Of a DNA stretch of 34,406 nucleotides, positions 15,623-23,192 are shown one piece after another. A program made the translations under genes and the position numbers. Each line of letters begins with the position of its first letter. Within the stretch, counting starts at the first letter, position 1. The DNA is from Bacteroidota bacterium (GTDB taxonomy: Bacteria > Bacteroidota > Bacteroidia > Bacteroidales > Prolixibacteraceae), in the NCBI GenBank assembly GCA_021849365.1, contig JAJZSZ010000009.1, positions 1 to 34,406 on the forward strand, given 5' to 3'. Under the pieces are notes generated by a model. The model saw nothing but the letters and a program-made list of their open reading frames with translations. It was not told the DNA's origin and did not search any database.

Positions 15623-15687
15623 GGCTATAACTCGTATATAAGTCTGATAAAATCAGACTTAGCCACCCAGTTTCAGTTGTATAGGCC
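15623..15687 (-). other. attC-like imperfect palindrome upstream of the membrane gene pair
   Basis: On the minus strand: start GGCCTATACAAC, end GTTATAGCC, with an inner perfect hairpin of 9-bp arms (AAGTCTGAT-aaa-ATCAGACTT, 15640-15660). The end core is repeated inverted at 14356-14364, bracketing the two genes between. The gap 15600-15908 (309 bp) holds this element, an AT-rich stretch with no gene, and a terminator at 15839-15878. Confidence 0.5.
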
Positions 15688-15838
15688 TGATTGGCATCAG
15701 ACTTTATATTTTTAATTTTTTTGATAAATATAGAAATAATACAGCCTATAAATCGTTAAATGGCGATTTTATTTTCTCTCACTGCTGGCGCTAATTTATA
15801 ATCTGTTCCCTACTTTTTGTTTATGCTTACCGGCTTTC

Positions 15839-15878
15839 AAAAAAAAGCCAGTCTAGCGAAAGCTCTTCGCCGGACTGG
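15839..15878 (-). terminator. Rho-independent terminator after the CarboxypepD_reg gene
   Basis: On the minus strand CCAGTC-CG-GCGAA, loop GAGCT, TTCGC-TA-GACTGG, then C and a run of eight T. It lies 31 bp after the stop of the gene ending at 15909. Confidence 0.8.
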
Positions 15879-15908
15879 TCTTCGTGTTTACTTATCTATG
15901 CATTTCTC

Positions 15909-16847
15909 TTAAATCTTTTCCAGCACGGTATCTACAACAGTTAGTTCACCGTCGTTTACATTTACCGTCATCGTTTGCTCAATATAGCCCGCTTTTTTAA
16001 AACTTACGTGGTAGGTTCCTGCCGGTATCGACTTAATGTTAAATCCGCCTTTGTCGGCTGTTGTTTTAGAGAGTACTGCTTCGCCATTGGAGGCTTGCAT
16101 CGTGGCAACCGGCTCGCCATCGGGCATAAACGTAACGGTAACGCCTTTAATGGGCTCGCCGTTTTTCGCATCCGAAACCGAACCTTTAACCGCCAGTTTC
16201 CCTTTTCCTTTGTTCATTATTTTGCGGGCCGCCTTATAGCCATTGTAAAAGTTGGGGTCGGTAAGCCTTACCAGTTCAACGATGGCATCCATTTTATCGA
16301 GTGCCATGTTGGCCTTGTTAAACAGTTTAACCAATTGCTTGGTCGCCTGGCTTTTCGTGGTTGCACTAAGGCGCGGGGCGGTCATTACACTGGTGAACGA
16401 TTGAATGGCGTTCTGCAAGGCCGTTTGTGTTGTTGCGTTAATGGCGTATTCTGCTACTGCGGCCAGATTATCTTCCGCTTTATTGTACACAATCTTCGCA
16501 TGGTCGCGGGCTTCGATGTCCGAAAACCGCTTGAAGTCGGAATCGGTGTAGTTTACTTCGCCCAATAAGGTCAGATTGTTGTTTAATTTTGCAAACGCAG
16601 TCAATTTACGGGCCGTATCCGAAGCCAGTGCATTTAAATTCAGGCGCAGTTCTTTTTTGTTCGTGGTTACACCACCGGTTCCGGTTTCCTGGACTTCGGC
16701 AACTGTCGCAATCTGGTCATTGCTGTCCGAAACTATTTGCAGATTGGCCGAAAAGCCAGGCAGGGTATTTACAATGCTCACATTGTCGTTACAAAATTTA
16801 ACAACGGTCAGTTGCATGTTTAAGTGGTTCTCTTGTCCGTTTGTCAT
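15909..16847 (-). CDS. Carboxypeptidase regulatory-like domain protein
   Basis: 312 aa from an ATG at 16847 (a second ATG lies 10 codons in). There is no signal peptide. Residues 1-210 are largely helical, without a family I can name (regular Ala/Leu/Asn pattern, for example NLAAVAEYAINATTQTALQNA). Residues 218-312 form a CarboxypepD_reg/prealbumin-like beta domain: VKGSVSDAKNGEPIKGVTVTF, then GGFNIKSIPAGTYHVSFKKA and GYIEQTMTVNVNDGE. Such domains usually occur in secreted or outer-membrane proteins of Bacteroidota, so the lack of an export signal is odd. It stands alone, is well terminated, and its GC content resembles the core genome rather than the block before it. Confidence 0.8.
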   Translation of the reverse strand: MTNGQENHLNMQLTVVKFCNDNVSIVNTLPGFSANLQIVSDSNDQIATVAEVQETGTGGVTTNKKELRLNLNALASDTARKLTAFAKLNNNLTLLGEVNYTDSDFKRFSDIEARDHAKIVYNKAEDNLAAVAEYAINATTQTALQNAIQSFTSVMTAPRLSATTKSQATKQLVKLFNKANMALDKMDAIVELVRLTDPNFYNGYKAARKIMNKGKGKLAVKGSVSDAKNGEPIKGVTVTFMPDGEPVATMQASNGEAVLSKTTADKGGFNIKSIPAGTYHVSFKKAGYIEQTMTVNVNDGELTVVDTVLEKI

Positions 16848-16999
16848 AGCATTCAGTTTGATTTTTTTTGTGAGAAATTGTTTGTTATATAGCTCGAACT
16901 AATTTACAACAAGCTGAAATAAAAGTCAATACATCTATTGAAAAATAATTATATATTATTGTTTTCTTTATAAATGTTAAACTGAACGATCAGTTTTTA

Positions 17000-17242
17000 T
17001 TGAACGGGTGCAAGAGGGTTATGAACGCCTTCAAGATTCAATTGAACGCCTGTAAGATTGTTTTGAACGGCATTAAGATGTTGTTGAAGGGCTGCAAGAT
17101 CGTTTTGAATGCCTTCAAGATGCTTTCGAACAAGTGCAAGATGTCTTCGAACGCCTGCAAGAGGTTGTTGAACAGCTTTAAGATTGTATTGAACGTGTGC
17201 AAGAGCTTATTGAATGCCTTTAAGATGCTTTCGAACGCCTGC
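17000..17242. repeat. 21-bp minisatellite, about 11.5 units
   Basis: Degenerate tandem units of 21 bp with consensus TTGAACGCCTTCAAGATGTT(T). Typical units start at 17042, 17063 and 17084. Because 21 is a multiple of three, both strands stay open: the plus strand reads NAFKIVL-like heptads and the minus strand AFxxILK-like heptads, with one in-frame stop (TGA at 17038-17040). Neither reading has a convincing start. The flanks 16848-16999 are AT-rich and without a gene; 17243-17554 contain two palindromes listed separately. Confidence 0.85.
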
Positions 17243-17303
17243 CTGACTAAGAAAGTTCCCCCGGCGGATTTACTTAGGCACAATCACTACCGTCATAAAA
17301 CAA

Positions 17304-17334
17304 TTGATCCGGTGACTTTTGGTCATCGGATCAA
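17304..17334. terminator. Strong hairpin after the minisatellite
   Basis: TTGATCCGGTGAC and GGTCATCGGATCAA pair over 13 bp including one G-T wobble, with a TTTT loop. No real T-run follows on the plus strand; on the minus strand the next bases are TTGTTTTATG. It could be a weak terminator or simply an intergenic hairpin. Confidence 0.4.
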
Positions 17335-17392
17335 TAAAAGCTATAGCCAACTTATAAATAATAAGAATAATTCATTCTCGTACTTTTAAGGT

Positions 17393-17474
17393 ACTCACCC
17401 AGACGTCCGCAAGCGGCCGTTCCGCCCCTCTCTCGCGAGAGAGGGGCAAAGCATCGCAGATGCGCGGGGTGAGT
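17393..17474. repeat. Nested palindromic intergenic repeat
   Basis: Outer arms ACTCACCC (17393-17400) and GGGTGAGT (17467-17474) enclose a perfect 24-bp palindrome at 17424-17447 whose half-site is GCCCCTCTCTCG. It lies 80 bp from the end of the M13 gene on its 3' side. A common type of intergenic repeat. Confidence 0.75.
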
Positions 17475-17554
17475 CGGGAAAAAAACAAGAATCCAAATGC
17501 GACATTATTTCATTTCTACTACTAATTTTTCGTCTTCGGTCTTTTTTCCAGCTT

Positions 17555-19597
17555 CTACCAAATCCGCACAATCAGACTATCGGGTCGCCACATGCTGTCG
17601 CCTTCTTTTACGCCAAACGCTTTGTAAAACTCTGGCATATTCGAAAGGGTTCCAATCACGCGGTATTTGGCCGGCGAGTGTTCGTCGCTCTTTACCTGGT
17701 TGGCAATGGCTTCGGGGCGCATGTTCACCATCCATGCCAGTGCAAAGCCAAGGAAGAACCGCTGATCGGGAGTCTTGCCTCCGATTATTTCGTTGCTTTG
17801 GTACTGTTTGGAGATCGGAAAGGCCTCGTAACCCATGATGATTCCACCCAAATCGGCAATGTTTTCGCCCTGGGTCAGTTCACCATTGATGTGCAGGCTG
17901 TCAACCGGATTGTATTGGTTAAATTGCTTCACAATCATCCCGGTTTTTGCAAAGAATTTGGTGCTATCTTCCTTGGTCCACCAGTTCTTCAGGTTGCCTT
18001 TGTCGTCAAATTTGCTACCCATGTCGTCAAAGCCATGCGTCATTTCGTGCCCGAAAGTCGATCCGCCAATAATGGCATACAGGATGGCATCATCGGCCAT
18101 TTTACGCTCGTAACCCGGAACAATAATGTTGCAGGCCGGAACAACCAGCTCGTTATTCGACGGATTGTAGTATGCATTGTAATTTTGAGGCTGCATTTCC
18201 CACTCGGTGCGGTCAACAGGCTTTCCAAACTTCGAAATGTTGTAGTTGGAATGCCATTGATTGGCCCTGATCGAATTTTCGGCATATGATTCGCGGTTGA
18301 TTTTCATGCTGCTCAGGTCTTTCCATTTGTCAGGATAGCCCACTTTCATAATCATCGACTGCAGTTTTTGGAGCGCTTTTTCTTTGGTGGCGGCGCTCAT
18401 CCAGTCCAGTTTCTGAATACGTTCAGCATAAACAGCCTTCACGGCATTCCCAATCTCAACCAGCTTTTCTTTGGTTCCGGCAGGCAGATATTCAGCCACG
18501 TAAACCTGACCAATCAGTTCGCCCAGGTAACCATCGGTTTGTTCCACCACGCGTTTCCAGCGAGGCTTGGGTTGCTGAATCCCACGAATGGTTTGCGAAT
18601 AGAAGCCGAAGACTTCAAGGTAAGTCTTATCGTCGAGATACGAAGCAAGTCCGCGGGTGAGCTGATATTTCAGGTAATTTTTCCAGTCTTCAAGCGGAAT
18701 TTTCTTCAGGTTCGCATTCAGAGCTGCCAGAAATTCGGGTTGTCCTACAATGACCGAATCAACTTTTGAAAGGCCTGACTCCTGAAAGAACACGGTCCAG
18801 TTAAAGTTGGGTGTTGCTGCTTCCAGCTGTTGTGCAGTCAGCTTGGTATAGTTTTTCAGTGGGTCGCGGGTGTCTTCTTTTTTACGCGATGCCGATGCCA
18901 GCGCTGTTTCAAGCTTTAACTGGTTGGTGGCAGCCGTCTTCGCTTTTTGCTGATCGTACCCCATCATTTTATACATGTTTTCGAGGTGAATCACGAATTT
19001 CTCGCGAATCTGTGCGGTGCGCGCATCATTTTCGAAATAATACAAGCGGTCGGGGAGACTCAGGCCACCCTGCCAGATGTTGACGGCGTTCTTGCTGCTG
19101 ATTTTACTGTCCTGCCAAACGCCGAATGCAAACAACGGAGAAGCCGCGCTTTTATGAATGAAAGCGGCCGACGTAGCCAGCTGGTTCAGGTCTTTGATCT
19201 GATCAATCCGATCAAGGTATTTCTGAATGGCGCCAATTCCGTTCTTATTCAGGGTAATGCTGTCCATTCCTGAAAAATAGAAGTCGCCGATTTTTTGTTT
19301 GTTGCTTCCTTCTTCCGACTGGGTTTGGGCACTCGATTTACAGATTTTCAGAATCTGGGAATTTATTGTATCCTGAATCACCTGCCAGATGCCGGCGCTT
19401 TGCTCGCTGGCTGCAATCGGGTTGGCTTTAAACCAATTCCCGTTGGCATACTGAAAAAAGTCGTTACCGGGTTGTACGGTCGTATCGATATGGGCAACCA
19501 GCGGATCGGGTGTGCTGTCCTTCTTTACAGGCTGGCACGAAATCGTTAATCCCAGCGCAACAGGGACAATCAAGGCATAAAAAAGTGACTTCATCAT
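17555..19597 (-). CDS. M13 family zinc metallopeptidase, lipoprotein
   Basis: Neprilysin/PepO-type endopeptidase that trims peptides in the envelope. 680 aa from an ATG at 19597, the normal length for the family. Residues 1-21 are a lipoprotein signal with lipobox LTISC (lipidated Cys21). Zinc ligands and catalytic residues are intact: HEMTH (H517, E518, H521) and GENIADLGG (E578, D582). Substrate-binding NAYYNPSNNELVVPA (474-488) and the C-terminal SPAKYRVIGTLSNMPEFYKAF block are present. The N-terminal domain carries the usual PGNDFFQYANGNW. Expected to be anchored to a membrane facing the periplasm or surface. Monocistronic. Confidence 0.97.
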   Translation of the reverse strand: MMKSLFYALIVPVALGLTISCQPVKKDSTPDPLVAHIDTTVQPGNDFFQYANGNWFKANPIAASEQSAGIWQVIQDTINSQILKICKSSAQTQSEEGSNKQKIGDFYFSGMDSITLNKNGIGAIQKYLDRIDQIKDLNQLATSAAFIHKSAASPLFAFGVWQDSKISSKNAVNIWQGGLSLPDRLYYFENDARTAQIREKFVIHLENMYKMMGYDQQKAKTAATNQLKLETALASASRKKEDTRDPLKNYTKLTAQQLEAATPNFNWTVFFQESGLSKVDSVIVGQPEFLAALNANLKKIPLEDWKNYLKYQLTRGLASYLDDKTYLEVFGFYSQTIRGIQQPKPRWKRVVEQTDGYLGELIGQVYVAEYLPAGTKEKLVEIGNAVKAVYAERIQKLDWMSAATKEKALQKLQSMIMKVGYPDKWKDLSSMKINRESYAENSIRANQWHSNYNISKFGKPVDRTEWEMQPQNYNAYYNPSNNELVVPACNIIVPGYERKMADDAILYAIIGGSTFGHEMTHGFDDMGSKFDDKGNLKNWWTKEDSTKFFAKTGMIVKQFNQYNPVDSLHINGELTQGENIADLGGIIMGYEAFPISKQYQSNEIIGGKTPDQRFFLGFALAWMVNMRPEAIANQVKSDEHSPAKYRVIGTLSNMPEFYKAFGVKEGDSMWRPDSLIVRIW

Positions 19598-19736
19598 GTT
19601 GTAAAATTAAAGTAGCGTGTGATGATTGGTTTTCAAACACCGCAGTTCATTACAGCAAAACGCACGAATCGTTAAAATGTGATCAAATCCGGTCGAATTT
19701 TGTTCTAGTGTTGTGTTCAAAAGTTATTGACAGAAC

Positions 19737-19800
19737 GTCATGCCAAACTTGTTTCGGCATCTCTTTCGTTGACGAGACCCTGATACAAGTTCAGGGTGAC
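19737..19800. repeat. Imperfect inverted repeat, GTCATGCC...GGGTGAC type
   Basis: Arms GTCATGCCAAACTTGTTTC and the complement of its far end (CAAGTTCAGGGTGAC) form an imperfect stem with GCATCTC/GAGACCC inner arms. I recognise this as a common intergenic repeat of Bacteroidota. The 579-bp gap 19598-20176 has no gene; it holds this repeat, the long repeat at 19941-20124 and otherwise unremarkable sequence. Confidence 0.65.
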
Positions 19801-19940
19801 TGGCCTTCTTTAAATAGAGTTGAAATGATTTTAGTTGTCTGGAATATAAATTTAATGGATATCCGATAGCGTAACTAATTAGAAAAACCGTTTGTCCATG
19901 GTTCGGACGGCCTTGTTCGGTGAGCCGAAAAACAAGTGAA

Positions 19941-20124
19941 GACGGCGTTTAAAAATCTTTTCTGTTTGAGCCGAAGGCGAGTTTAAAAGATTTTAGCCGT
20001 CAAGCGTAAGTTTTTCGTGTGAAGCGAACACAGCCTTGACTTTTTTTGATTCCTTTTTTGTGTCCCCGCCTGACCGATCGGGCAGGAAGACAAAAAAGGA
20101 ATTGGGGTTATGGGGCAAAGCCCC
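19941..20124. repeat. Long compound repeat, copy 1, upstream of the redoxin gene
   Basis: First part: inverted arms GACGGCGTTTAAAAATCTTTT (19941-19961) and AAAAGATTTTAGCCGTC (19985-20001). Second part, from CAGCCTTGAC at 20031: a stem ATTCCTTTTTTGTGTC / GACAAAAAAGGAAT around CCTGACCGATCGGGCAGG, then the mini-hairpin GGGGCAAAGCCCC. The second part recurs at 20826-20917 with one compensated base pair. Confidence 0.8.
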
Positions 20125-20176
20125 TCTTTGATTCATTTAGGCATAAAACCGGATATTCAATATAAATCTTTAGCTT

Positions 20177-20758
20177 ATGGCTTATACATTGCAAATAGGA
20201 AATTCATTGCCAACCTTTCTTTTAAAGGCAACTGATGGCAAATATTATAGTCCTGAAAGTTTTTCGGATACTGAAATTCTGGTTGTGTTCTTTACCTGCA
20301 ACCATTGTCCGTATGTTTTGGGAAGCGATGAGGTAACCCGTGAAACTGCAGAGAAATTTGCAGCGCAGGGAGTGCAGTTTATTGGCATTAATTCGAATAG
20401 CCCGAATACTTACGAAGAAGATAGTTTCGAAAATATGGTATCGCGGATGAATGAGAAGCGGTTTCCGTGGATCTATCTTCACGATCAGACTCAGGAAATT
20501 GCTTTGGTATATGGCGCGCTGAAAACGCCTCATTTTTATGTGTTCAACCGCGAACGAAAGTTGGTTTATACCGGCCGTGCTGTCGATCAGCCCCGCGATG
20601 CTTCCAAAATTACGGTGTATGATTTGGACAGAACTTTGTCTGAATTGCTTTCCGGACGGCAGGTTTCAGTTCCGGTGACCAACCCGATTGGCTGTAACAT
20701 CAAATGGGAGGGGAAAGACAAGAAATGGATGCCCCCCGAAGCCTGCGATCTGGTTTGA
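20177..20758 (+). CDS. Thioredoxin-like/AhpC-TSA family protein with CxxC
   Basis: 193 aa from an ATG at 20177. Thioredoxin fold: [14 protein letters not shown] carries C41-N-H-C44, followed by [20 protein letters not shown], and the cis-Pro region [11 protein letters not shown]. The CNHCPYV signature belongs to a group of redoxins related to AhpC/TSA and TlpA. The C-terminal part contains another Cys pair (IGC, EAC) 18 residues apart that may be redox-active. No signal peptide, so probably cytosolic. Thiol oxidoreductase or peroxiredoxin-like activity is likely; the substrate is unknown. The gene is monocistronic and flanked by two direct copies of a compound repeat. Confidence 0.87.
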   Translation: MAYTLQIGNSLPTFLLKATDGKYYSPESFSDTEILVVFFTCNHCPYVLGSDEVTRETAEKFAAQGVQFIGINSNSPNTYEEDSFENMVSRMNEKRFPWIYLHDQTQEIALVYGALKTPHFYVFNRERKLVYTGRAVDQPRDASKITVYDLDRTLSELLSGRQVSVPVTNPIGCNIKWEGKDKKWMPPEACDLV

Positions 20759-20825
20759 TCATTCAAAATGGGGAAATTAATCCTCGCGAATATCTGGTTT
20801 TTAGCCTGAAAACTAGAAAACAGCG

Positions 20826-20917
20826 CAGCCTTGATCTTTTTTGATTACTTTTTGTGTCCCCGCCTGACCGATCGGGCAGGAAGACAAAAAAGTAATTAGG
20901 GTTTGGGGCAACGCCCC
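20826..20917. repeat. Compound repeat, copy 2, downstream of the redoxin gene
   Basis: Same orientation as 20031-20124. The stem is ATTACTTTTTGTGTC / GACAAAAAAGTAAT; the C:G pair of copy 1 is A:T here on both arms. The core CCTGACCGATCGGGCAGG is identical and the mini-hairpin is GGGGCAACGCCCC. Confidence 0.8.
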
Positions 20918-20992
20918 AATGATTATGGTATTTTATCATCCACCTGATATTCTTTAATTTTAAACATTATTTCTCTATCCCGGGCTTTTTCG

Positions 20993-21000
20993 TAGTTTTG
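20993..21000 (+). promoter_or_regulatory. Candidate -7 box for the flippase gene
   Basis: TAGTTTTG fits TAnnTTTG and lies 20 bp before the TTG start at 21021. No good TTTG at the -33 distance. Confidence 0.4.
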
Positions 21001-21020
21001 AGTAAACAAAATGAAACAAC

Positions 21021-22346
21021 TTGGGCACCAACCGACTTGCCAATATTAAAATCAACCAGATCTCTGCCTTGCAGATATTTCAACTCATTCGCTATTCCAC
21101 ACTGATTCTGATTGGTGTCGTTTTTGCGAAGTCTGCACTGTCAACCACCGAGATCGGGCAATACGAAACAGTACTTTTTTTAGCCGGAGCTGTAAGTTTC
21201 TTTTGGCTTAACGGATTAATTCAGGGATTTTTACCTGCAACAGGGAAAAACGCTTCAGCTTCCCGATCGTCAGATTTATTCAATGTTTTTTATCTGCTGC
21301 TCGCATTTTCGGTACTCTCTGTTGCCTTTGTTTTTGTATTCGAACATTCCATTTCCGGTTATCTGCTGAAAGGAGAGGGGATTCCTTTTCTGAAGTACCT
21401 TTCCATTTATTTGCTGTTGGCTTCTCCTGCCGGTTTGGTCGAATATATTTACCTGGTAAAAGGGCAGGGGAGACAAATGCTGGTGTATGGCGCTGTTTCG
21501 TACGCGCTAATGTTTTTGCTTGTTGTTCTTCCTCCGCTGTTTGGCTTCGGTATCGAAGGCGGGTTGATTGGTCTGGTGATTAGTTCAGCCGTTCGTTTTG
21601 TATGGTTGCTTGTTTTACTTTTCCTGAATTCATCACCCCGGTTTAATTCAGCATTTATTTCTGGCCATTTGAAAAGTGCTGCTCCGCTTGTATTTTCTAT
21701 GTTTCTGAGCGGATCGGGTCAATACATCGATGGATTTATCATTTCGGGCTATTTCGACGATGCTACTTTTGCGGTTTTCCGATTTGGTGCCCGCGAGCTT
21801 CCGTTGGTTTTACTGCTGGCTAATTCGTTCAGTGCGTCGATGTTGCCCGGCTTTGGCAAGCATTCCAATCTGAAAGCCAATCTTGAAACGATACGGAGCA
21901 ATTCGCAGAAGCTTGGGCAATGGCTGTTCCCTCTGTCCGGACTGCTGATGCTGGTGTCGCACTGGGCTTTCCCGGTAATTTTTAACATGAACTTTAGCGC
22001 CAGCGCCACCATATTTAATATTTATCTGCTGCTGATTATTAGTCGCCTGCTTTTTCCGCAGACAATTCTGATTGGTCTTCAGCAGAACAAACCAATTTTG
22101 TGGGCTTCGTTTCTCGAAATAATGCTGAATGTATCGCTCAGCCTGCTGTTTCTGCGGTTCTGGGGATTGCCGGGTGTGGCGTATGGAACCGTTTGTGCCT
22201 ATATTTTTGAAAAACTGATTTTGATGGGCTTTGTTAAGAAAATATATGGTTTTCGTGTTTCTGCCTATTTAAATGTGAAACAACATTTGCTTTATTCGCT
22301 ACTTTTGGCAGCCGAATTTGCTGTTGTTGAATTTCTGATCTGGTAA
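21021..22346 (+). CDS. Polysaccharide flippase, Wzx/MATE-like
   Basis: 441 aa, highly hydrophobic, with roughly 12 membrane segments; the usual size for oligosaccharide-lipid flippases. The opening ISALQIFQLIRYSTLILIGVV followed by TTEIGQYE is typical for this group. Near the middle PLVFSMFLSGSGQYIDGFII and, later, GLPGVAYGTVCAYIFEKL match the conserved helices. It would move lipid-linked sugars across the inner membrane. Start: the TTG at 21021 is the only plausible one, as a stop (TGA at 21012) precedes it and the first in-frame ATG is about residue 153. An out-of-frame ATG at 21011 begins a 13-codon frame that overlaps it. It is not near other polysaccharide genes. Confidence 0.85.
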   Translation: MGTNRLANIKINQISALQIFQLIRYSTLILIGVVFAKSALSTTEIGQYETVLFLAGAVSFFWLNGLIQGFLPATGKNASASRSSDLFNVFYLLLAFSVLSVAFVFVFEHSISGYLLKGEGIPFLKYLSIYLLLASPAGLVEYIYLVKGQGRQMLVYGAVSYALMFLLVVLPPLFGFGIEGGLIGLVISSAVRFVWLLVLLFLNSSPRFNSAFISGHLKSAAPLVFSMFLSGSGQYIDGFIISGYFDDATFAVFRFGARELPLVLLLANSFSASMLPGFGKHSNLKANLETIRSNSQKLGQWLFPLSGLLMLVSHWAFPVIFNMNFSASATIFNIYLLLIISRLLFPQTILIGLQQNKPILWASFLEIMLNVSLSLLFLRFWGLPGVAYGTVCAYIFEKLILMGFVKKIYGFRVSAYLNVKQHLLYSLLLAAEFAVVEFLIW

Positions 22347-22403
22347 ATTCCGAAGTTTAATTCGGTTGACTGATTTATCATTAATGCCTGATTTATCAAA
22401 AAC

Positions 22404-23114
22404 ATGGATGTAATCATTGATGACCCTGTTCAGGAACAGGAATTTCGCCGGATTCTGACACTGATTCGTTTGTCGAAAAACGGAGAGGTGGTCGAACAAA
22501 TGAAGAAACATGGTCTGGTTTATAAAATGAACTGGGGCGTTTCCATCAGCCGGCTGCGCGAAATTGCGGCACAGTTCAAACCCAACCATTTGCTGGCACT
22601 GAAGCTGTGGAACAAGCAATGGCGCGAAACCATGATTCTGGCGGCCATGCTCGATGTTCCTGAATCGGTTACCGAGGAACAAATGGATTACTGGACCAAA
22701 AGTGTGGAGACAACTGAAATTGCTGAAACGCTGAATACCTTCCTTTGGGTGAAAACCAAGTTTGTATTTGTGAAGGCACTGGAATGGTGTCGCGGGAAAA
22801 AACATTTGGTTCGGTATGCCGGTTTACATCTGATGGGGCGTCTGGCTTTGGTCGAAAAGTCTGCCATGGATGAGTTTTTCGAGCCTTTTTTCGACATATT
22901 GTCACCTTTGGCAAAAGATCCGTCATTAAAACAGGTCTTTTATCGGTCGTACATTTTGCTTGGAATGAAAGGAAAAGCGATGAACGAAAGAGCAATAATT
23001 TTTGCTGAAGAGTTGAAACTTGTTGATTCAGAAGAGTGTAGAAATCTTGCAGAACTTATTCTGGCAGAACTAAGGAGTGAGTACGTTCAGGAGTCATTTG
23101 TTAAGAATACTTAA
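22404..23114 (+). CDS. DNA alkylation repair protein, AlkD-like
   Basis: 236 aa from an ATG at 22404. All-helical, with HEAT-like pairs. The family block NWGVSISRLREIAAQFKPNH, then LALKLWNKQWRETMILAAML, then EEQMDYW, corresponds to the N-terminal half of AlkD-type glycosylases. The later part (for example KHLVRYAGLHLMGRLAL) continues the superhelix. Known AlkD removes N3- and N7-alkylated purines; I cannot verify the catalytic Asp/Trp residues here, so it may be a non-catalytic HEAT relative. 57 bp after the flippase and possibly co-transcribed with it. Confidence 0.78.
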   Translation: MDVIIDDPVQEQEFRRILTLIRLSKNGEVVEQMKKHGLVYKMNWGVSISRLREIAAQFKPNHLLALKLWNKQWRETMILAAMLDVPESVTEEQMDYWTKSVETTEIAETLNTFLWVKTKFVFVKALEWCRGKKHLVRYAGLHLMGRLALVEKSAMDEFFEPFFDILSPLAKDPSLKQVFYRSYILLGMKGKAMNERAIIFAEELKLVDSEECRNLAELILAELRSEYVQESFVKNT

Positions 23115-23141
23115 CCTGACACGGATTTCAGCAAGTCTGAG

Positions 23142-23149
23142 TATTTTTG
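23142..23149 (+). promoter_or_regulatory. Candidate -7 box for the BI-1 gene
   Basis: TATTTTTG fits TAnnTTTG, 43 bp before the ATG. The -33 element is not convincing. Confidence 0.4.
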
Positions 23150-23192
23150 GTATAGTTTTTATGATTGAATAGAAAATTTAAAATTTGAAACA

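Noticed and set aside
17000-17242. CRISPR array
   Set aside because: Units are contiguous 21-mers without unique spacers and no cas gene is nearby.
17000-17389. 129-codon plus-strand frame over the minisatellite
   Set aside because: It starts at TTG within the repeat, is Lys/Cys-rich, and its open state follows from the 21-bp period. The tail after the repeat resembles no protein I know.
17678-18289. Plus-strand 203-codon frame opposite the M13 peptidase
   Set aside because: It overlaps the catalytic region of a full-length, motif-complete M13 gene on the other strand.
19510-19869. 119-codon plus-strand frame running out of the M13 5' end
   Set aside because: It begins inside the M13 gene and crosses a known type of intergenic repeat; no domain and no start signal.
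22299-22995. Minus-strand frames opposite the AlkD-like gene
   Set aside because: The plus-strand gene has clear AlkD-type motifs; the minus-strand readings are compositionally odd and unsupported.
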